A stretch of DNA of 64,000 bases from Sipunculus nudus (taxonomy: Eukaryota; Annelida; Sipuncula; Golfingiida; Sipunculidae), in NCBI GenBank assembly GCA_026874595.1, contig CM049313.1, forward strand, positions 61,058,659 to 61,122,658. Direction: 5' to 3'. The notes under the pieces are model-generated. The model was not told the origin of the DNA. It did no database searches and saw only the letters and a program-made list of their open reading frames with translations. Shown here piece after piece: positions 1-12,832 of the stretch. The position numbers were made by a program, and so were the translations under genes. Position 1 is the first letter of the stretch. Every line of letters starts with the position of its first letter.

Positions 1-129
1 TTTCACATGCTTATTATTACATGCATATCCAATATGTTATGTGTTATTTTTATGTATTATTTTTATGTATCTATTTACTTATTGATTTTTATGTAATGAA
101 TTGCAAGTCAACGACAAATTCCTGGAACT

Positions 130-2225
130 GAAGGCTAATAAATGTTATCTAATTATCTTACACTATATCACAGAACTGTTTTTTTAATTGCTCTGATTCT
201 GATAGAATAACACAGCATGGTGTATTATCATCAACGATTAGTGATCACGGTGTGATATTTTGTACTAGGAATTCAAAGAAGTGCATTTTTAATAAACAAA
301 ACAAGGTTAAAATCAGGCCAATGAAAAACTATGACCAAGACTCATTCAAGCAATTGTTAAACGACCAGGGTTGATTTAAAGTGACAAAAGAAGAAGATGT
401 TTATACAGCTTGGTTTCACTTAAATAATATATTTCTTAAAGATGTTGGTAAAGTAGCTCCTAAAAATGTCTTCGGTTGAAACAGGGGACATCACCATGGT
501 TTACAGGTCAAATTTTACAATAGGGAAAAGGCATGGATAATGTTCAGTAAATGAAAAGACAGTAATTCTTATAAACATTACAAATCATTGATAAATTTGA
601 CACAGAGGGTGATCACAAGATAAACTAAGCTAAGATAAACTTCTGAATTTAGAAATGAGATTCATGAAAACTAGCATTCTTCCAAGGCTTATTGGAAAAC
701 TTTGAAAAATCTGGGAATGCCTGGAAAAACTAAAAATGCAAATGTAAACATTGGCCTCAAAGATAAAAATGGAGAAATCAATTTTAATTCCAAATTTTCT
801 GAAAAATTTAACAATCTCCTCTGTAATATTGCAACTATCTTAGTCAAAATACGGACACCGAGGATATTTAATAAAGCTTCATTAGTAAATTTTCATTATG
901 AAAAGAATGTGCTTCTGAATGATTTCAACTTCAATGAAGTATGAGGAATATGAAAAAAGCTACTGTTGAAACTTAACACAAACAACGTTACATGTAGTGA
1001 TAATATAACGGCCAAGTTCCTCAAGGATGCTGCATCAATTATTGTATCACCCTTGACATAGATTTTAAATTTGTAATAAAGAACTCTTTAGTTACAGATT
1101 AATTAAAAGTGGCAAAAGTCGTCCCAGTTTACAAAAATGGAGATCGAAATTTTGAAGGTAACTACAGACCAGTTTCGATGACCAACTTTTTGAATATTCA
1201 AAGAATAAAGGTTTGATCTATGAATTGCTTCTCGAGGTTTAGGTCAGGTTTTTCGACTGACACCGCTCTTGAATATTTGAGTGATAGAAATAGATTTATT
1301 ATGGATAAAAGATTATATATAGGCATTTTCCTCATTGACCAACAAGAAGCGTACGATACTATGTCACTCTATCCTGGGATTTAAGTTGAAAGTAATTGGT
1401 CTTAATGAATCTGGTCTTATCTTGGTCTTAATCTGTTTCTTGGTTTGAATCGAATCTCTCAAACAGGAAACAATTTGTTGATTTAGGTAATAATGCAGCA
1501 AAATCTTTATGAGGCGATGTTACTTGTGGGGTTCCTCAGGGATCAATTTTAGGCCCTCTTCTTTTCTCTATATATGTGAATGATATGATACAAGCTACCA
1601 AATGTTAACTTTTTTCCTTTATGCTGATGATTCTGCACTAGTGGTAAGCGGACCAGATCCAAAGAAAATTGAAAATATGTTGTCAGTGGAATGAGAATTG
1701 GCTGGAGGAAAATAAACTCTCTTCGTCTTGGGAAAACAGAAACTATTTTGTTTGCATCCAACCAGAAGCTAAAAAAGTGCAATCATTTATTGGTGAAATG
1801 TAAAAATGTGGAAATTAATCCCAAAGAAAATGTAAATTATTTATGGGTCAGTTTGGATCAAAACATGTCAGGTTCTCCTGTAGCAACATCGATAATTTGT
1901 CAAGTTAATGCTACAATTAGATTTCTTTATACGAAAGTTATGTATCTGGGAATCAAAGAAAAGAAAATTTCATGCTCAGCCTTGCTACAGCCAAACTTTG
2001 ATTATGCCTGTAATTCTTGGTATAGAGGACTTCATAAGAAACTTAAGAATAGGTTACACACAATTCAAAACTAGATTATTCGATACATCTTTAATTATAC
2101 TCCAAGACAGCTTTAAAGAGTTTCAGAAAATAGTAGAAAATAGTAGAAATGTTTTCTTTAAAAGAAAGGAAGCAGTAACAATTAAAATTATATTATTAAA
2201 CTGTAAATTTGTCATTAAAATATAA
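130..2225 (+). pseudogene. Decayed CR1/Jockey-like non-LTR retrotransposon (endonuclease end to RT end)
   Basis: Fragments of a LINE polyprotein appear in order but in different frames. At about 180-300 is the end of an AP-endonuclease (ISDHGVIFCTR, the SDH motif). At about 1110-1180 is the RT entry (KVAKVVPVYKNGD, NYRPVSM). At about 1230-1350 comes GFSTDTALEYL then IDQQEAYD, where the family usually has IDLQKAFD. At about 1525-1580 is GVPQGSILGPLLFSIYVNDM, at 1620 the ADDSALVVSG block, and at 1691-2074 the open thumb region ending CSALLQPNFDYACNSWY. Stops and frameshifts separate all of these, so nothing full length can be made. CR1/Jockey-type is inferred from the block wording and spacing. 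I see no poly-A tail or target duplication. It is an old, dead copy. Confidence 0.85.
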
Positions 2226-2686
2226 TTGGCTCATATATATTGTGTAATTCCTGTGGCATTCCTAATTGTAAGGTAATGATTAGGTCATATATTCAGTTTC
2301 TAAGTAAAATGAAACTAGAATTACATTTAAGATATAATTTCAATAACATTGTTTCAAATGGCTTGAGTACTAATTTGAACCTAGTCCATCTAATTCTAAT
2401 TATGCATCATTATTTCCGCCCTCGAGCTCCCTCTGTGCCTTCTCCATCTGACGTCTTTTCCTCCCTCCATTTCTGTCTGCCACATTTCGTAACCACACCA
2501 TGATTTCTTTCTCAATCTCCGCTTGTGTCAGTCCAAGAATTCTTCAGAACTTGCCCCATATTATAGTATCATACAAGATTAGTTTTTGAAAGAAAAAGTC
2601 TTTACAAAAATTAAATTATTTTCAGCTGAAATTAACATATAAATATTAAGACAAACGTAAAGAATTTATGCACAAGCACACATCAT
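2226..2686. other. Unannotated spacer
   Basis: AT-rich sequence between the LINE remnant and the first inverted-repeat element. The open frame at 2240-2503 has no recognisable domain and low-complexity Ser/Pro/His content; I do not call it a gene. Confidence 0.4.
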
Positions 2687-3080
2687 AAACAAGGGACCCA
2701 TGGGTCAAGTCGCTCAGCTGAATTTTGGAAATTTTGTGACAGCAAATCCAAAATATGCTTTATTCTTTTGGTTTTTCATATATATTAGTATTTGATAAAC
2801 AAAAAGGAAATTACCCTGCTAAAATGAAACCGTGTAAATTATAGAATAACGGACTAGGAGCTAAATTATAAAAATAAACATCACTTTATCATCTGGAATA
2901 AAATGCTGTAAAATTCAAATGAGCATAAACAAATTTAATTAGCATGTCAAAACAAGCCTATTAGGTAACAATCGCATTTGCACTGTGTAATATATGAAAC
3001 TTGAGGCCTGAAATCATTTAATGATGCAAAAAGGCAAAAAATGAACCTAAGTGTTATATGAAAGGATACATTTAATAAAC

Positions 3081-4830
3081 AAACAGGGGACCCATGGGTC
3101 ACTGTGCTCAGCTGAAGTTGACTTTAAAGGTAAAAATGTTAAATAACACCAAATGGAGATAAAGTCTGAGAGGAAGAGGTAATATTGGCCATGGTTGGAT
3201 GATATGGTAGTTTTGTATTGATGAATAAGAAATTGTTGCAGATAATATTTTGAGACCTGATCATGTGCTTCCTAATGGTGAAACTGAAGCATATGAGCAG
3301 TTAGTGAACAATGATCTGTAACATTATCATGATCATTGTTTGACTTTTTGATAAAATGTTGACAGTTCAGGAGTTTACACATTTGTTCAATTAGATCTAA
3401 TTTTTATAATATATTATTAAATAATATAACCAATGTCCACAGTCCTCAGGTACCCGGACTTGATGGTGTGGGGGGGGGGGGGGGATTTAATCTGTTAAAA
3501 TCTAACATTTGAAAATAATAGCTCGAAAATTAGGCTAGTTATTGATTTTTTAGGCTGTGATTGTATTCACTTGGATTGAAACTACAGCTAGCCTTCTTCT
3601 GCTAACCGGAGGTCAGCTGTGCCAGGATACATGATTTGTCATGTTTTTGTTGTTGAGCTTTTCTGCCAAAATGAGGATGACAACTGACAATATACATGCA
3701 TTGGTTTTGAATTAATGATGATAAATAGAGTGAACATATCGATGACACCAACGTCTCATCAAAATTCTGCTCGAGCAGATCATTCTCAGGAGAACAAAAA
3801 TATATAAATAAAATAGCTCAATATACAAACACTAGATTCAAATTTGAAGTCCAATTCACCTACTCTGGTCAAGTTTTGTCAAAGAAATATGGAAGTAAAT
3901 CCTGGTCAGAAAAGTTATTCAAGAACACACTCATAGTGACTGGTAATTTATTTGTTATGAAGTTTAACATTAAATCCCTTTCTTCTTGACATTTCAAACA
4001 ACTGACCACATCATGCTTATACATTTTATTAAAAATATTCTGATTCTGATTTTTAGCTCAGCTGGCTGGAAGTAATCTGAGCTATAGCAATCACTCTTTG
4101 TCCGTCGTCTGTCTGTCGGGCCGTCTATCCGTTAATAGGGCGTTCATCGTTACAACTGGACCGAGAAACTTTTTACTGAAAGCCGATTGAGGTCCATAAA
4201 AAATTCCTTGGAAACCTGAAATTAAGTCATTGTGACCTATATTTTTGCGAACTTTATGCTGAAAACATGATTTTGAGCACCCAGTCAGTCAGACGGGGCA
4301 CAAATTGTATCCGCTAGGCCTAGAATCTCCTGAAATGACAATTAGGCAGATCTTCGGTAAATCTGCATGGAAACCTGGTATTAGGTCATGGTGACCTATA
4401 TTCTGTGACCTTCGGGCCAAAGACATGATTTTAGCACTCTGAAAATCAGATGGGCACATATTGTATCTGCTGGGCCTAGATTGATTCAATGTAATATACG
4501 GGAGAGTCTTAAGCAGTATACATGGAAACCTGAAATAAGGTCATGGTGACCTATATTACTGACCAGAAACATTAAAAGCACCTAGAAAGTCAGACATGAT
4601 ACAACACTTTACTGTTGTATCTAGAATCTTCTGCTTGACATCTAGGGATGTCCATTTAAAAAAGTGGACATATTTTCATGAAACTTTTTCTTCTTGTTTA
4701 TTTTAAAGAACTTTAATTGCTGCAGTTGAATGGGGATACCTCCTACAAAATTTGGCATTCAGATGATAACATTCATTTTGTGAATCTCTTTCTAGTCGGC
4801 TGAACGTCATGACCCATGGGTCACTTGTTT
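3081..4830. mobile_element. Inner copy of the same TIR family
   Basis: The left end, AAACAGGGGACCCATGGGTC followed by GTGCTCAGCTG, is mirrored at 4799-4830, whose reverse complement begins AAACAAGTGACCCATGGGTC and continues ACGTTCAGCCG. This copy lies wholly inside the 2687-7505 element. It holds a poly-G run at about 3470-3484 and a tandem repeat at 4195-4660. Non-coding. Confidence 0.6.
4040..4660 (+). repeat. Three-copy 155-165 bp tandem repeat (GTCATGGTGACCTATATT unit)
   Basis: Units begin near 4212, 4371 and 4527 with the words AAACCTG and AGGTCATGGTGACCTATAT, and share TGATTTTGAGCAC-like and GGGCCTAGA-like blocks. A lead-in at 4060-4140 (AGCTCAGCTGGCTGG and TTTGTCCGTCGTCTGTC) is a word I associate with common molluscan repeats. 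The open frame on the minus strand here is a repeat shadow. Confidence 0.65.
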
Positions 4831-5236
4831 ACACATTTTAATGGTGAATTACCGAGTTTTCATGAAATCCCCTGCATGCACTTTTCACCCGAGCCAAATA
4901 CTAATATAACTGACTAATCACTGTTATATGTGAAGCACCATTGCCTGCTATAATCATTACATGCAGATATCTAACATTCGTTGCAATCCTTTTGGTGAGG
5001 TGGACAATAAAGAAATATCATCGTCCAATGATGGTGAACCAACGTATATATTGTCTATAAGAGCACCTTTTTTTCAGAGGAAACATGAATATACCTTACA
5101 GTTTCCCTCAATATTGTATAACACACATTCTTGAAGCATAATCGAAACATAGATAGATTAAAGGCCACTTTGGTACGCGCAATGCATCGACTCATGAAAT
5201 TTAAATTTCTGCTGAAGAAAGCACTCTGAATACGAG

Positions 5237-5560
5237 TCAACATAATTTTATAAAAAAAATTTTGCTAATGACTGGAAGCAAAGCGATACCCCGATAATTA
5301 TCCGGGGAATCTGCTCTTTTTTTCGGATATTTCAGCCATGTTAGAACTAAACCTTGCTTCATTTCACCTGAAAAATACTCGAAGTTCCAAATCAGTTTAA
5401 ATAAGTAAGTAAGGTGTTCTATTAAATGAGAGTTACCAAATATGAAATGCTCATTTACGAGCTCATCCACGCCACCTGTGCTTTAATACGTTTCAGGTCC
5501 TTCACTGCATTGCTAACCTCGGACATCTCAATGTCTCTATCTAAAGTGTCATCAATAGTT
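5237..5560 (-). pseudogene. RT fragment of a second non-LTR retrotransposon
   Basis: Minus-strand translation gives EVSNAVKDLKRIKAQ (5560-5470), a one-base shift, then DELVNEHF and KKRADSPDNYRGIALLPV before a stop near 5240. These match the RT fingers of LINEs, where a K-N-K-A-x-G-x-D-x-L block is followed by SPDNYRGI. The fragment is short and broken, and lies inside the outer GACCCATGGGTC element. The clade cannot be told from so little. Confidence 0.7.
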
Positions 5561-6129
5561 CTGTGAGAAGATCTTATATACTCCTTTAACAATTTCTCAA
5601 TAAGAACTTTATGATTACTGTCAAATTATCATTTTCTTCAGGACTATATAAAGACGAAAAGTACTTGGACTAACCATTTGCAATATCTTATGGACTTCTA
5701 TAGCAGATTCCGTCAAATGACATCTCGCTTGTAAAAACGCATTTCTTTAGTCTCTGTCTCTTAATCATATACAAAAATTAAGTCAGATCAACCTCTCCGA
5801 AGAACGATTTTGTGGAGCCACATTTTACTCGCCCCTTCACCGCATAAGCAAAAGCGGTTACATTTATCTGAGAATTAATCGTTCCCGAAACCTGATTATT
5901 GGTGGCTTCATCAGTAATGTTGCGTGGACTATCGTTCCCACTATATTGTGCTTTGGCAGTCACGGAAGCATACGAAATACCAGTTTACTTTAACTGGCTT
6001 AGGACTTTCTGGGCTGAAAGAATGAGGCTCCTCAACCACGAAATTGACGCAGAGTTAGAGTTTGTAAAAAAGTGGAACCTCTCACTATCATCTTTCATAT
6101 CATGTGTCACCTTCCAAAAAAAAAAGTCT

Positions 6130-7505
6130 CGTTTCATATTTCAGCGCACTAATTTCAATGTTGGATTGGTCCGCAGGGTACCTGATTTGTCATGGGTCAC
6201 TGTGGTGATCCCCTGCTGTGGCAGGTGTGCAGTTATTCTCATATCCTCCTCCCCCCCCCCCTCCACCAACCCCCTATCCCCATCCACCTACCAACTTTAA
6301 GTGTTAAATGGTAATTATTATTGTTTGAACTGTATTTCCTTAATTGTAATGCTATTTCCTATCCAATATGCAAAACTTTTCTTGAAATAGCAATTCAACA
6401 AGGAACCCGTGACATGTTGAAGTGATGTACCATTGTAAAAGAAATAAATTTTCTTTTAAATAGTTTTAGGAAATTAAAATATATTTAAACCCATCATTAT
6501 GCATAATTTGATCATATATGAGCAAATTTATGGATAAATAGTGGTGCAATTAAGATCTTTGAATTCTGAATAGGATGTTATTTTCATATATTTATTGTTT
6601 TGCAAATTTATAAAGTTTTTGAGGTAAAAAATAAATATCTGTATGCATAATGTGATGTAATTTGACCAAATTATTCATAAATGTTGATGCAGATTTGAAT
6701 TGTAAATCACCTAATATATTCAGTTATAGTTGTTATATAACAAATGTATAAAATTTATAAACTTGAAAAAATGAATTAATGAAAATAATGAGGATCTTAT
6801 GCAAACATCTATATGCCTCAGCAGAATATGAAATAAAGTGATTGGCTTTGCCTGTCCACCTCTCTGTCTTTTTTAAAAAATTCAATAATTATGAATAAAA
6901 TTTTCTTCTTTAAGCATTGCTGCCTTAAATTTCATATCCTGTGTGTATATGCGGAGTTGTTGTAATTCTCACCATTAACCGCTTCCCCCCACCCCCCCCA
7001 CCCCCCGATTCCATTGAACTGTTGCATCTGTGGACTTGCCGTTTAGTTTAATAGCAATTTTTTAAAGATTTATTAAATGAAAACAACTAAATGAAATAAA
7101 AAAATAGGGTATCATTTATACATAATATAATAATTATGAATAAACTTTTTTCCTAAAAACAATGTTGAATGTCCCCCTTTCTCTCTCCCTCTCCTCCAAA
7201 ATTATTAATAAAATTAATACATTTTTTTTGTCAAATGTATTCTTTCATATAACGCTTAGGCACATAATGTTTTTTTCTTTATTACATCATTAAATTTTCA
7301 CGTATTACACAATAAAATATACACTTATAAGACTTATTTTATGCTCATTTGAAAATGGAAATTTTATTTCAGTTAATAAATTCAGTATGTAATATTCTAC
7401 TAATCTCCACTTTTATCCATATTCTATAATATTTTTAGTATATTTTGCATTTGCTAAAATTATCCAAAATTCAAATGAGCGACGTGACCCACGGATCTCT
7501 TGTTT
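6130..7505. repeat. AT-rich non-coding interior with C-rich tracts
   Basis: C-rich tracts lie at about 6249-6290 and 6985-7008. The word TATGCATAAT, followed by a TGA(T/C)CA- or AATTATGAATAA-like stretch, recurs near 6497, 6640 and 7117, suggesting degenerate repeats of about 150-480 bp spacing. No coding potential is seen. Confidence 0.35.
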
Positions 7506-9090
7506 TTATTTAAATACCCTCTGAACCAACGCGCTTCATATGTGTATCGAAAATCCCGTTCAACGATCTCTACGTGTGTTTACTGACCCGTAGAGCAATA
7601 TATTTCTCAAGGCCGTTGCTCAAAAGAGATGAGAGATTTGTCACATGCATTCATTAATATCCGTAAACTTAAGACTACGACCGAGAAATGTTTGTTCATC
7701 TCGTCTAATTTGACACAGAGAGGCGAGCTTCCAATTTTAGCATTCTGACTGTTGGCCGCTTATTTGCATAAAAGCCTGTCCGCGCAATATGTGCAGAAAC
7801 ACCCATCAGAAACGCGAACAGTAAAGGAAACGCCGTGCTCGCGCAATTTCTTTGCTAACTGAAGATCGGTTGACTTTTGAGGTGACACATCGAAGTTTCA
7901 CAGACTATATTTTTTTACTTCCAAGGTATCAACGCACCTTGATATATCCAGAGGGTGTCGCACATAAGACGTGACAGCCATTGACCTAATGACTTGCTCA
8001 TTTGCCTATGATTTCCATTGGCTCAAACAACTGGCATGTGAAGCTTTAGAAACAGATGAAATTACCCATTTATTAGCTTAATTGACTTGATCAAAGGACA
8101 TTTTTTGTGAACTATATGATTACTGACTTAGGTTGTTATTTGCTGAGAAGCCAAGGTAAACAGGGTTTCCATATGTCAAAACAAATGTTTATCTGGCTTG
8201 GTTGGTGCTGACAGGTTTCAAACACGTATACGATTTGTAACAAGGGAATTCGTTCAAGTGAAGCCTTAAAAACTGACATATTTTGACGTAAAACTTATTG
8301 GAAAAATTAGCGAACTAGCGTGACCTATTTCTTTACAAATTAACGCAATCGACCAGACGTTGTTACGTCTATTCGTGATAACTGAAATTTTCGTCAGTAG
8401 CCAACAGATAATTTTGATATTTCTAACGAAATGTGCCGTGGTTACCTTAAAACGGTATGGACGATTCTGTCGTATCGATGTGGTGCTATTCTAAGCTAAG
8501 CTCTTTTTTGAGGATTCTAGGGACAATTTTAGGTGCAAATCTCAGGAAATTTTCCGTCCAATAGCAAATATTTATGACATTAGACCTTGATATTTCATGC
8601 CGGCAAATCATCAAGTGAGGTCGGAAAATATCGTTGACCTTAAGTACTGTTAAAGCTTTTTAGGTGACAATGGCTCATCCCTTACTTTTTCCCAAAGAGA
8701 TCCATATAAAAATCCATGGAGGCGCTCATTACGTCAGATTGACACGACACATAACGGTAAAAGTTTTAAAAATTATAGATTTCTCTTCGGGCAAGTTAGG
8801 GTCCCGGATCCGTGGCGTGAGGTGTGCGTCCGTGTTGATTGCCTTATAGTTAGATGGCTGTTATTAAACAACGAAACAAGAAATGAATTATAAAAAATAA
8901 ATAACTTTGCGTTCTTCTGCTTGTCCCTAGCGAGATACAAACATTCTTAAACTTATAAAAGTGGAAATTGTCTCAAATCTCTTACCATCCTTTTGCTATA
9001 CGACTTAGTTGTCATTTCTCGGGAAATATGCTGTATTGCTGATTGTGCTTTACAAAGTCAACCAACTGGCACTCACGAAACACTTGCGTT
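7506..9090. other. Repeat-poor non-coding stretch
   Basis: No transposon end, tandem repeat or convincing exon is visible. The 61-codon frame at 8664-8849 has no supporting features. The base composition is more balanced than in the flanks, and a TTAAGGTCA nuclear-receptor-type half-site occurs on the minus strand near 8634-8642. It could be host intergenic sequence. Confidence 0.35.
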
Positions 9091-9663
9091 GGGTCGGTCT
9101 TTTCACCGGCAGCCACGAGAGCCACCAAGAATCACCGAGACTGCTACCATGAATATATAGTATTTCATTATTTTCAAACTGATATAGTGATCAAATGAAA
9201 TCCATGTGGGACTGTGAATGGCATACGGATAATAAAACTATAGTGTCCAGAGTATGTGCAGGTTGAAAAGTCTATAATTATGTTCTGATCATACACTACC
9301 CAGATTTAATCGGACTCAGTATAACTAGCTAGACCCTGCCATATATATTGAGTCCGACAGCCATCCAGTGAGAGTTTCTACAATATAAGTCACGGAATAT
9401 GCCACGGATCCGCTAATAATAAAATCGATTAAATCAATTAAATCGGGCTAATCATTCTTATGCATGCGCATGCTAAAAAGGGGAAATCCGTTAAATCTAA
9501 GATTTATTATATAAAATACATAACAAATAATACATATCCATGTCACATGGGTATCAAAATTATGTTTCAGGTATGTGTACATTGTTTTTGTGACTCTAAC
9601 TTCCCTAAGGGAATAATAGGTACCCTTGGTGGCTCTCCTGGCTCTCGGTGAAAAGACCCATCG
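9091..9663. mobile_element. Short non-autonomous DNA transposon (MITE) with 34-bp TIRs
   Basis: Bases 9096-9129 and the reverse complement of 9625-9658 agree at 31 of 34 positions; the shared start is GGTCTTTTCACCG and the shared end GAGAGCCACCAAG. The interior is AT-rich and non-coding. The exact outer edge and target duplication are not clear. Confidence 0.65.
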
Positions 9664-9829
9664 TTTGCGTCTCTATGACTGCCGCACAACAAAATTGTGA
9701 TGTGTCAAGAAACTGATTTATTTTATAACGCCAGCATAACTCCAAAATCTTGCCTTTGGTAAACGGTTTTTTTCCATTTAAAGATATGGAGTTGTTAAAC
9801 TACCGATAGTCAATTAAGTGTTCATTTAT

Positions 9830-11355
9830 ACCCCGCTTCTGGGGACAGGGGACATTGATTTGGGTTTGTCTGTCTGTCTACTTCTCTGTCTGTACTTCAT
9901 TAAGGTTTTCCTTTCCGTTCGATAACTGTCCTAAATATTATCCGAATTCATTCAAATAAGGGTCACCCATTCCCCCCCCCCCCCCTGCCCCCATGTTTTC
10001 CTTGGTGGGATTCTTTCTGGAGTGGCTGCCCTCTGTCTGTCCCTCCGTCAGGTTTTTCGTTTCCCTGTGATAACTTTAAAAAAATATTATCTGATTTCAT
10101 TCAAATTAGGGTCACTGATTGCCCCCAATGCTTTCCTTGGTGTGATTCTTTTTGGAGTGGCTGTCCTCTGTCTGTCCCTCCGTCAGGTTTTTCGTTTCCG
10201 TGTGATAATTTAAAAAAAAATATTATCCGATTTCATTCAAATTAGGATCACTGATTGCTCCCATGCTTTCCTTGGTGGGATTCTTTTTGGAGTGGCTGCC
10301 CTCTGTCTGTCCCTCCGTCAGGTTTTTCGTTTCCGTGTGATAACTGTAAAAAAAATATTATCCGATTTCATTCAAATTAGGGTCACTGATTGCCCCATAT
10401 GCTTTCATTGGTGGGATTCTTTTTGGAGTGGCTGCCCTCTGTCTGTCCCTCCGTCAGGTTTTTCGTTTCCGTGTGATAACTTTAAAAAAATATTATCCGA
10501 TTTCATTCAAATTAGGGTCACTGATTGCCCCCCATGCTTTTACTTGGTGAGATTCTTTTTGGAGTGACTGTCCTCTGTCTGTCCCTCCGTCAGGTTTTTC
10601 GTTTCCCTGTGATAACTTTAAAAAAATATTATCCAATTTCATTCAAATTAGGGTCACTGATTGCCCCATATGCTTTCATTGGTGGGATTCTTTTTGGAGT
10701 GGCTGCCCTCTGTCTGTCCCTCCGTCAGGTTTTTCGTTTCCGTGTGATAACTTTAAAAAAATATTATCCGATTTCATTCAAATTAGGGTCACTGATTGCC
10801 CCCATGCTTTCCTTGGTGGGATTCTTTTTGGAGTGGCTGCCCTCTATCTGTCCCTCCGTCAGGTTTTTCGTTTCCGTGTGATAACTTTAAAAAAAATATT
10901 ATCCAATTTCATTCAAATTTGGGTCATTGATTGCTCTCATGCTTACCTTGGTTTGGATTGTTTTAGGAGTGTCTGCACTCAGTCTGTCTGTCAGTCGCTC
11001 TGTCCGTCCTGGTCGTTTCCGTGCGATAACTTTCCAAATATTATCCAATTCAATTCATATTCGGGTAACTGGTTGCACTCGTGCTTTCCTTGTTTTTTAT
11101 TGGTTTATAGTGTCTTCCCTCTGTCTGTCTGTCTGTCACTCTGTCTTTCCGTCCGTCAAGTTTTCGTTTCCGTGTGATAACTTTCCTCAATATTTTCCAA
11201 TTTCATTCAAATTTGGGTCACTGATTGTTCTCATGCTCAACTTAGTTTGGATCAGTTTTAAAGTGTCTCTCCTCTGTCTGTCTGTCACTCTGTCTTTATT
11301 TCCTAAATGTTATCCTATTTCATTCAAATTTCATTCAAATATATATCTACCTGGC
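9830..11355 (+). repeat. 135-bp satellite array, about 11 units
   Basis: The word ATTCTTTTTGGAGTG starts near 10145, 10280, 10416, 10552, 10687 and 10821, and in degraded form near 10957, giving a period of 134-136 bases. Each unit also has TCTGTCCCTCCGTCAGG, TTTCGTTTCC and ATTATCCGATTTCATTCAAA. The central units (10000-10930) are nearly identical. Both edges (9830-10000 and 10930-11355) are diverged and shorter. Because 135 is a multiple of three, the array gives chains of repetitive open frames (CLSLRQVFRF repeated); these are not genes. Confidence 0.9.
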
Positions 11356-11727
11356 CATTTATAGATTATCTCCTTATCCTGGCTAGAATATATAATTTTC
11401 AGAGTTTGTCAAGATATAATAGATATTTGTTTTTAGATATTTTACATAAATGAACGTTACAGTCATTTGGCCACTAATTCTCTGGTTGACAACCCCATAT
11501 GACGATGCAAGCAGCTGTGCCTTCATCTGTACGGTAGTCTATAGAAAACACAGTCCTGTGAACAGGGACTAGTTCAAATCATCTGAAATAAATATGCCTA
11601 TGCGTTCTTCCTTATTAACAGTATCACCTCTTTTGCTTTTGTTTAATTTAAAAAAAATAACAAAAATATTTTCTCAACACTTGCGAGCTGGCTTGGAATA
11701 TCCAACCTGTCGGTTATATAAGTTTTA
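11356..11727. other. Unannotated spacer
   Basis: AT-rich sequence between the satellite and the Harbinger-like element; nothing recognisable. Confidence 0.3.
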
Positions 11728-12239
11728 AACCCCCATCACACTAGAAGCAAAATTCGCCTTTGAAATGAAAATTCTTTGTATATTCCTGGATATTCAAAAA
11801 ATTCTGATTGCATTCTGACTGCATTCCAAATATTCGGGCTCACTCATGTAGCCGGCCCAAGTGTTTTGCTCATACTCAAAACTTTCGAGGTGAATTCGAA
11901 GTGGAAAAATATCGAAAGGCATTCGAAGTTCCTTCTAACTGCACTTTGACTGCATTACAATTATTCTTATGACATTCCAACAGCATTCGATACATTCTGA
12001 TTGCATTCGAGGGAGAACCGAAACGACAAGCCACTTCAAATTCTGCCAGAATGCCCTAAATGCGCCTCGAATGAGCCGGAACGCAACTCGATTGCATCTC
12101 GACTGCTGCCGGATTCTATTTCGAGAGTGAGAGAATTTAGCTAGAATGCACGCCGAATGCGATTCAAATGCAGTCGGAAAGGCCCTCAAAGGCCCTGAAA
12201 GGCCCTCAAATGAGTCGGAACGAAATTCAGAACACCGCC

Positions 12240-12447
12240 CTTGAAAAAACTGTGGGTCTTCTGTGCTGAGCTTCTCCGTAAGTTTGGCGTAATGTCCATA
12301 CAGCCCCCTCTTCTCCTCTGCCAGCCATGGTCGGGTCAGATATCTTCTGGGTCTTTTCCTCCTGATCCTTCTCTTGGTCTTCTGCACATCTCTTTCAAGC
12401 AGGTCTTGCTGGGGGACGAAAATCTGGAGCAAAGCAACATGGTCCAC
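12240..12447 (-). pseudogene. N-terminal fragment of Harbinger-type (HARBI1-like) transposase
   Basis: The minus-strand frame opening at 12447 reads VPQQDLLERDVQ, KRPRRYLTRPWLAEEKRG and then YAKLTEKLSTEDPQFF over roughly residues 10-68. The R-R-x-x-x-R-P-W-L block followed by a short helix and EDPxxF is what I know from the start of nuclease HARBI1-like transposases (inference from memory). After about residue 69 the frame runs directly into GCATTC subterminal repeats, so the catalytic DDE domain has been deleted. The remaining open frame down to 11935 is a shadow of those repeats. The fragment cannot make an active enzyme. Confidence 0.6.
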
Positions 12448-12832
12448 GCGGGGTATATACTCTATGGTGGTTTGTCTGAGACCGATGGAAATGTTAGATT
12501 CTTGTTATGCTCGAGACCTTCGTGATACATTCTAAGTACATTCGAAGTTCATTCGAGCTGCATTCTGTAAGAAAACTTGAACGTTCAAACCATAATTGGC
12601 GGCCATTCCTGGAGCATTCTAACTGCATTCGAAGTGAATTCGTAAAGCATTCGATGCACCTTCTGACAAGACTTATTCTGCCAGCAATCGAACCGCACTC
12701 GTATGGCATACGTACAAGTCTTTCTGCATTCTAATAGCATTCTCGGTATTTCTATTTTGTTCCAACTACATTCGAGCTGCATTGGAGTATAGAGAGTAAA
12801 TACACCTGGAAGATTCAAGAATCATTCGAGGC

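Larger units (their letters stand above)
2687..7505. mobile_element. Outer TIR element of a GACCCATGGGTC-ended family
   Basis: The 42 bases at 2687-2728 and the reverse complement of 7464-7505 match at 36 of 42 positions, starting AAACAAG and ending CTGAATTTTGG or TTGAATTTTGG. Similarity runs weakly inward (AAATGCAAAATAT-like blocks at about 2740 and 7450; ATGAGCATAA-like blocks at about 2920 and 7340). The terminal motif surrounds the palindrome GACCCATGGGTC. The interior is non-coding, AT-rich and carries other insertions. No transposase is visible, so it is non-autonomous. The superfamily is not assigned because no target duplication is clear. Confidence 0.65.

Noticed and set aside
10022-11364. 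Chain of overlapping plus-strand frames up to 145 codons
   Set aside because: They are translations of the 135-bp satellite, repeated in all frames with the same CLSLRQVF block.
11935-12240. C-terminal part of the minus-strand Harbinger frame
   Set aside because: It is translated GCATTC subterminal repeat, not transposase.
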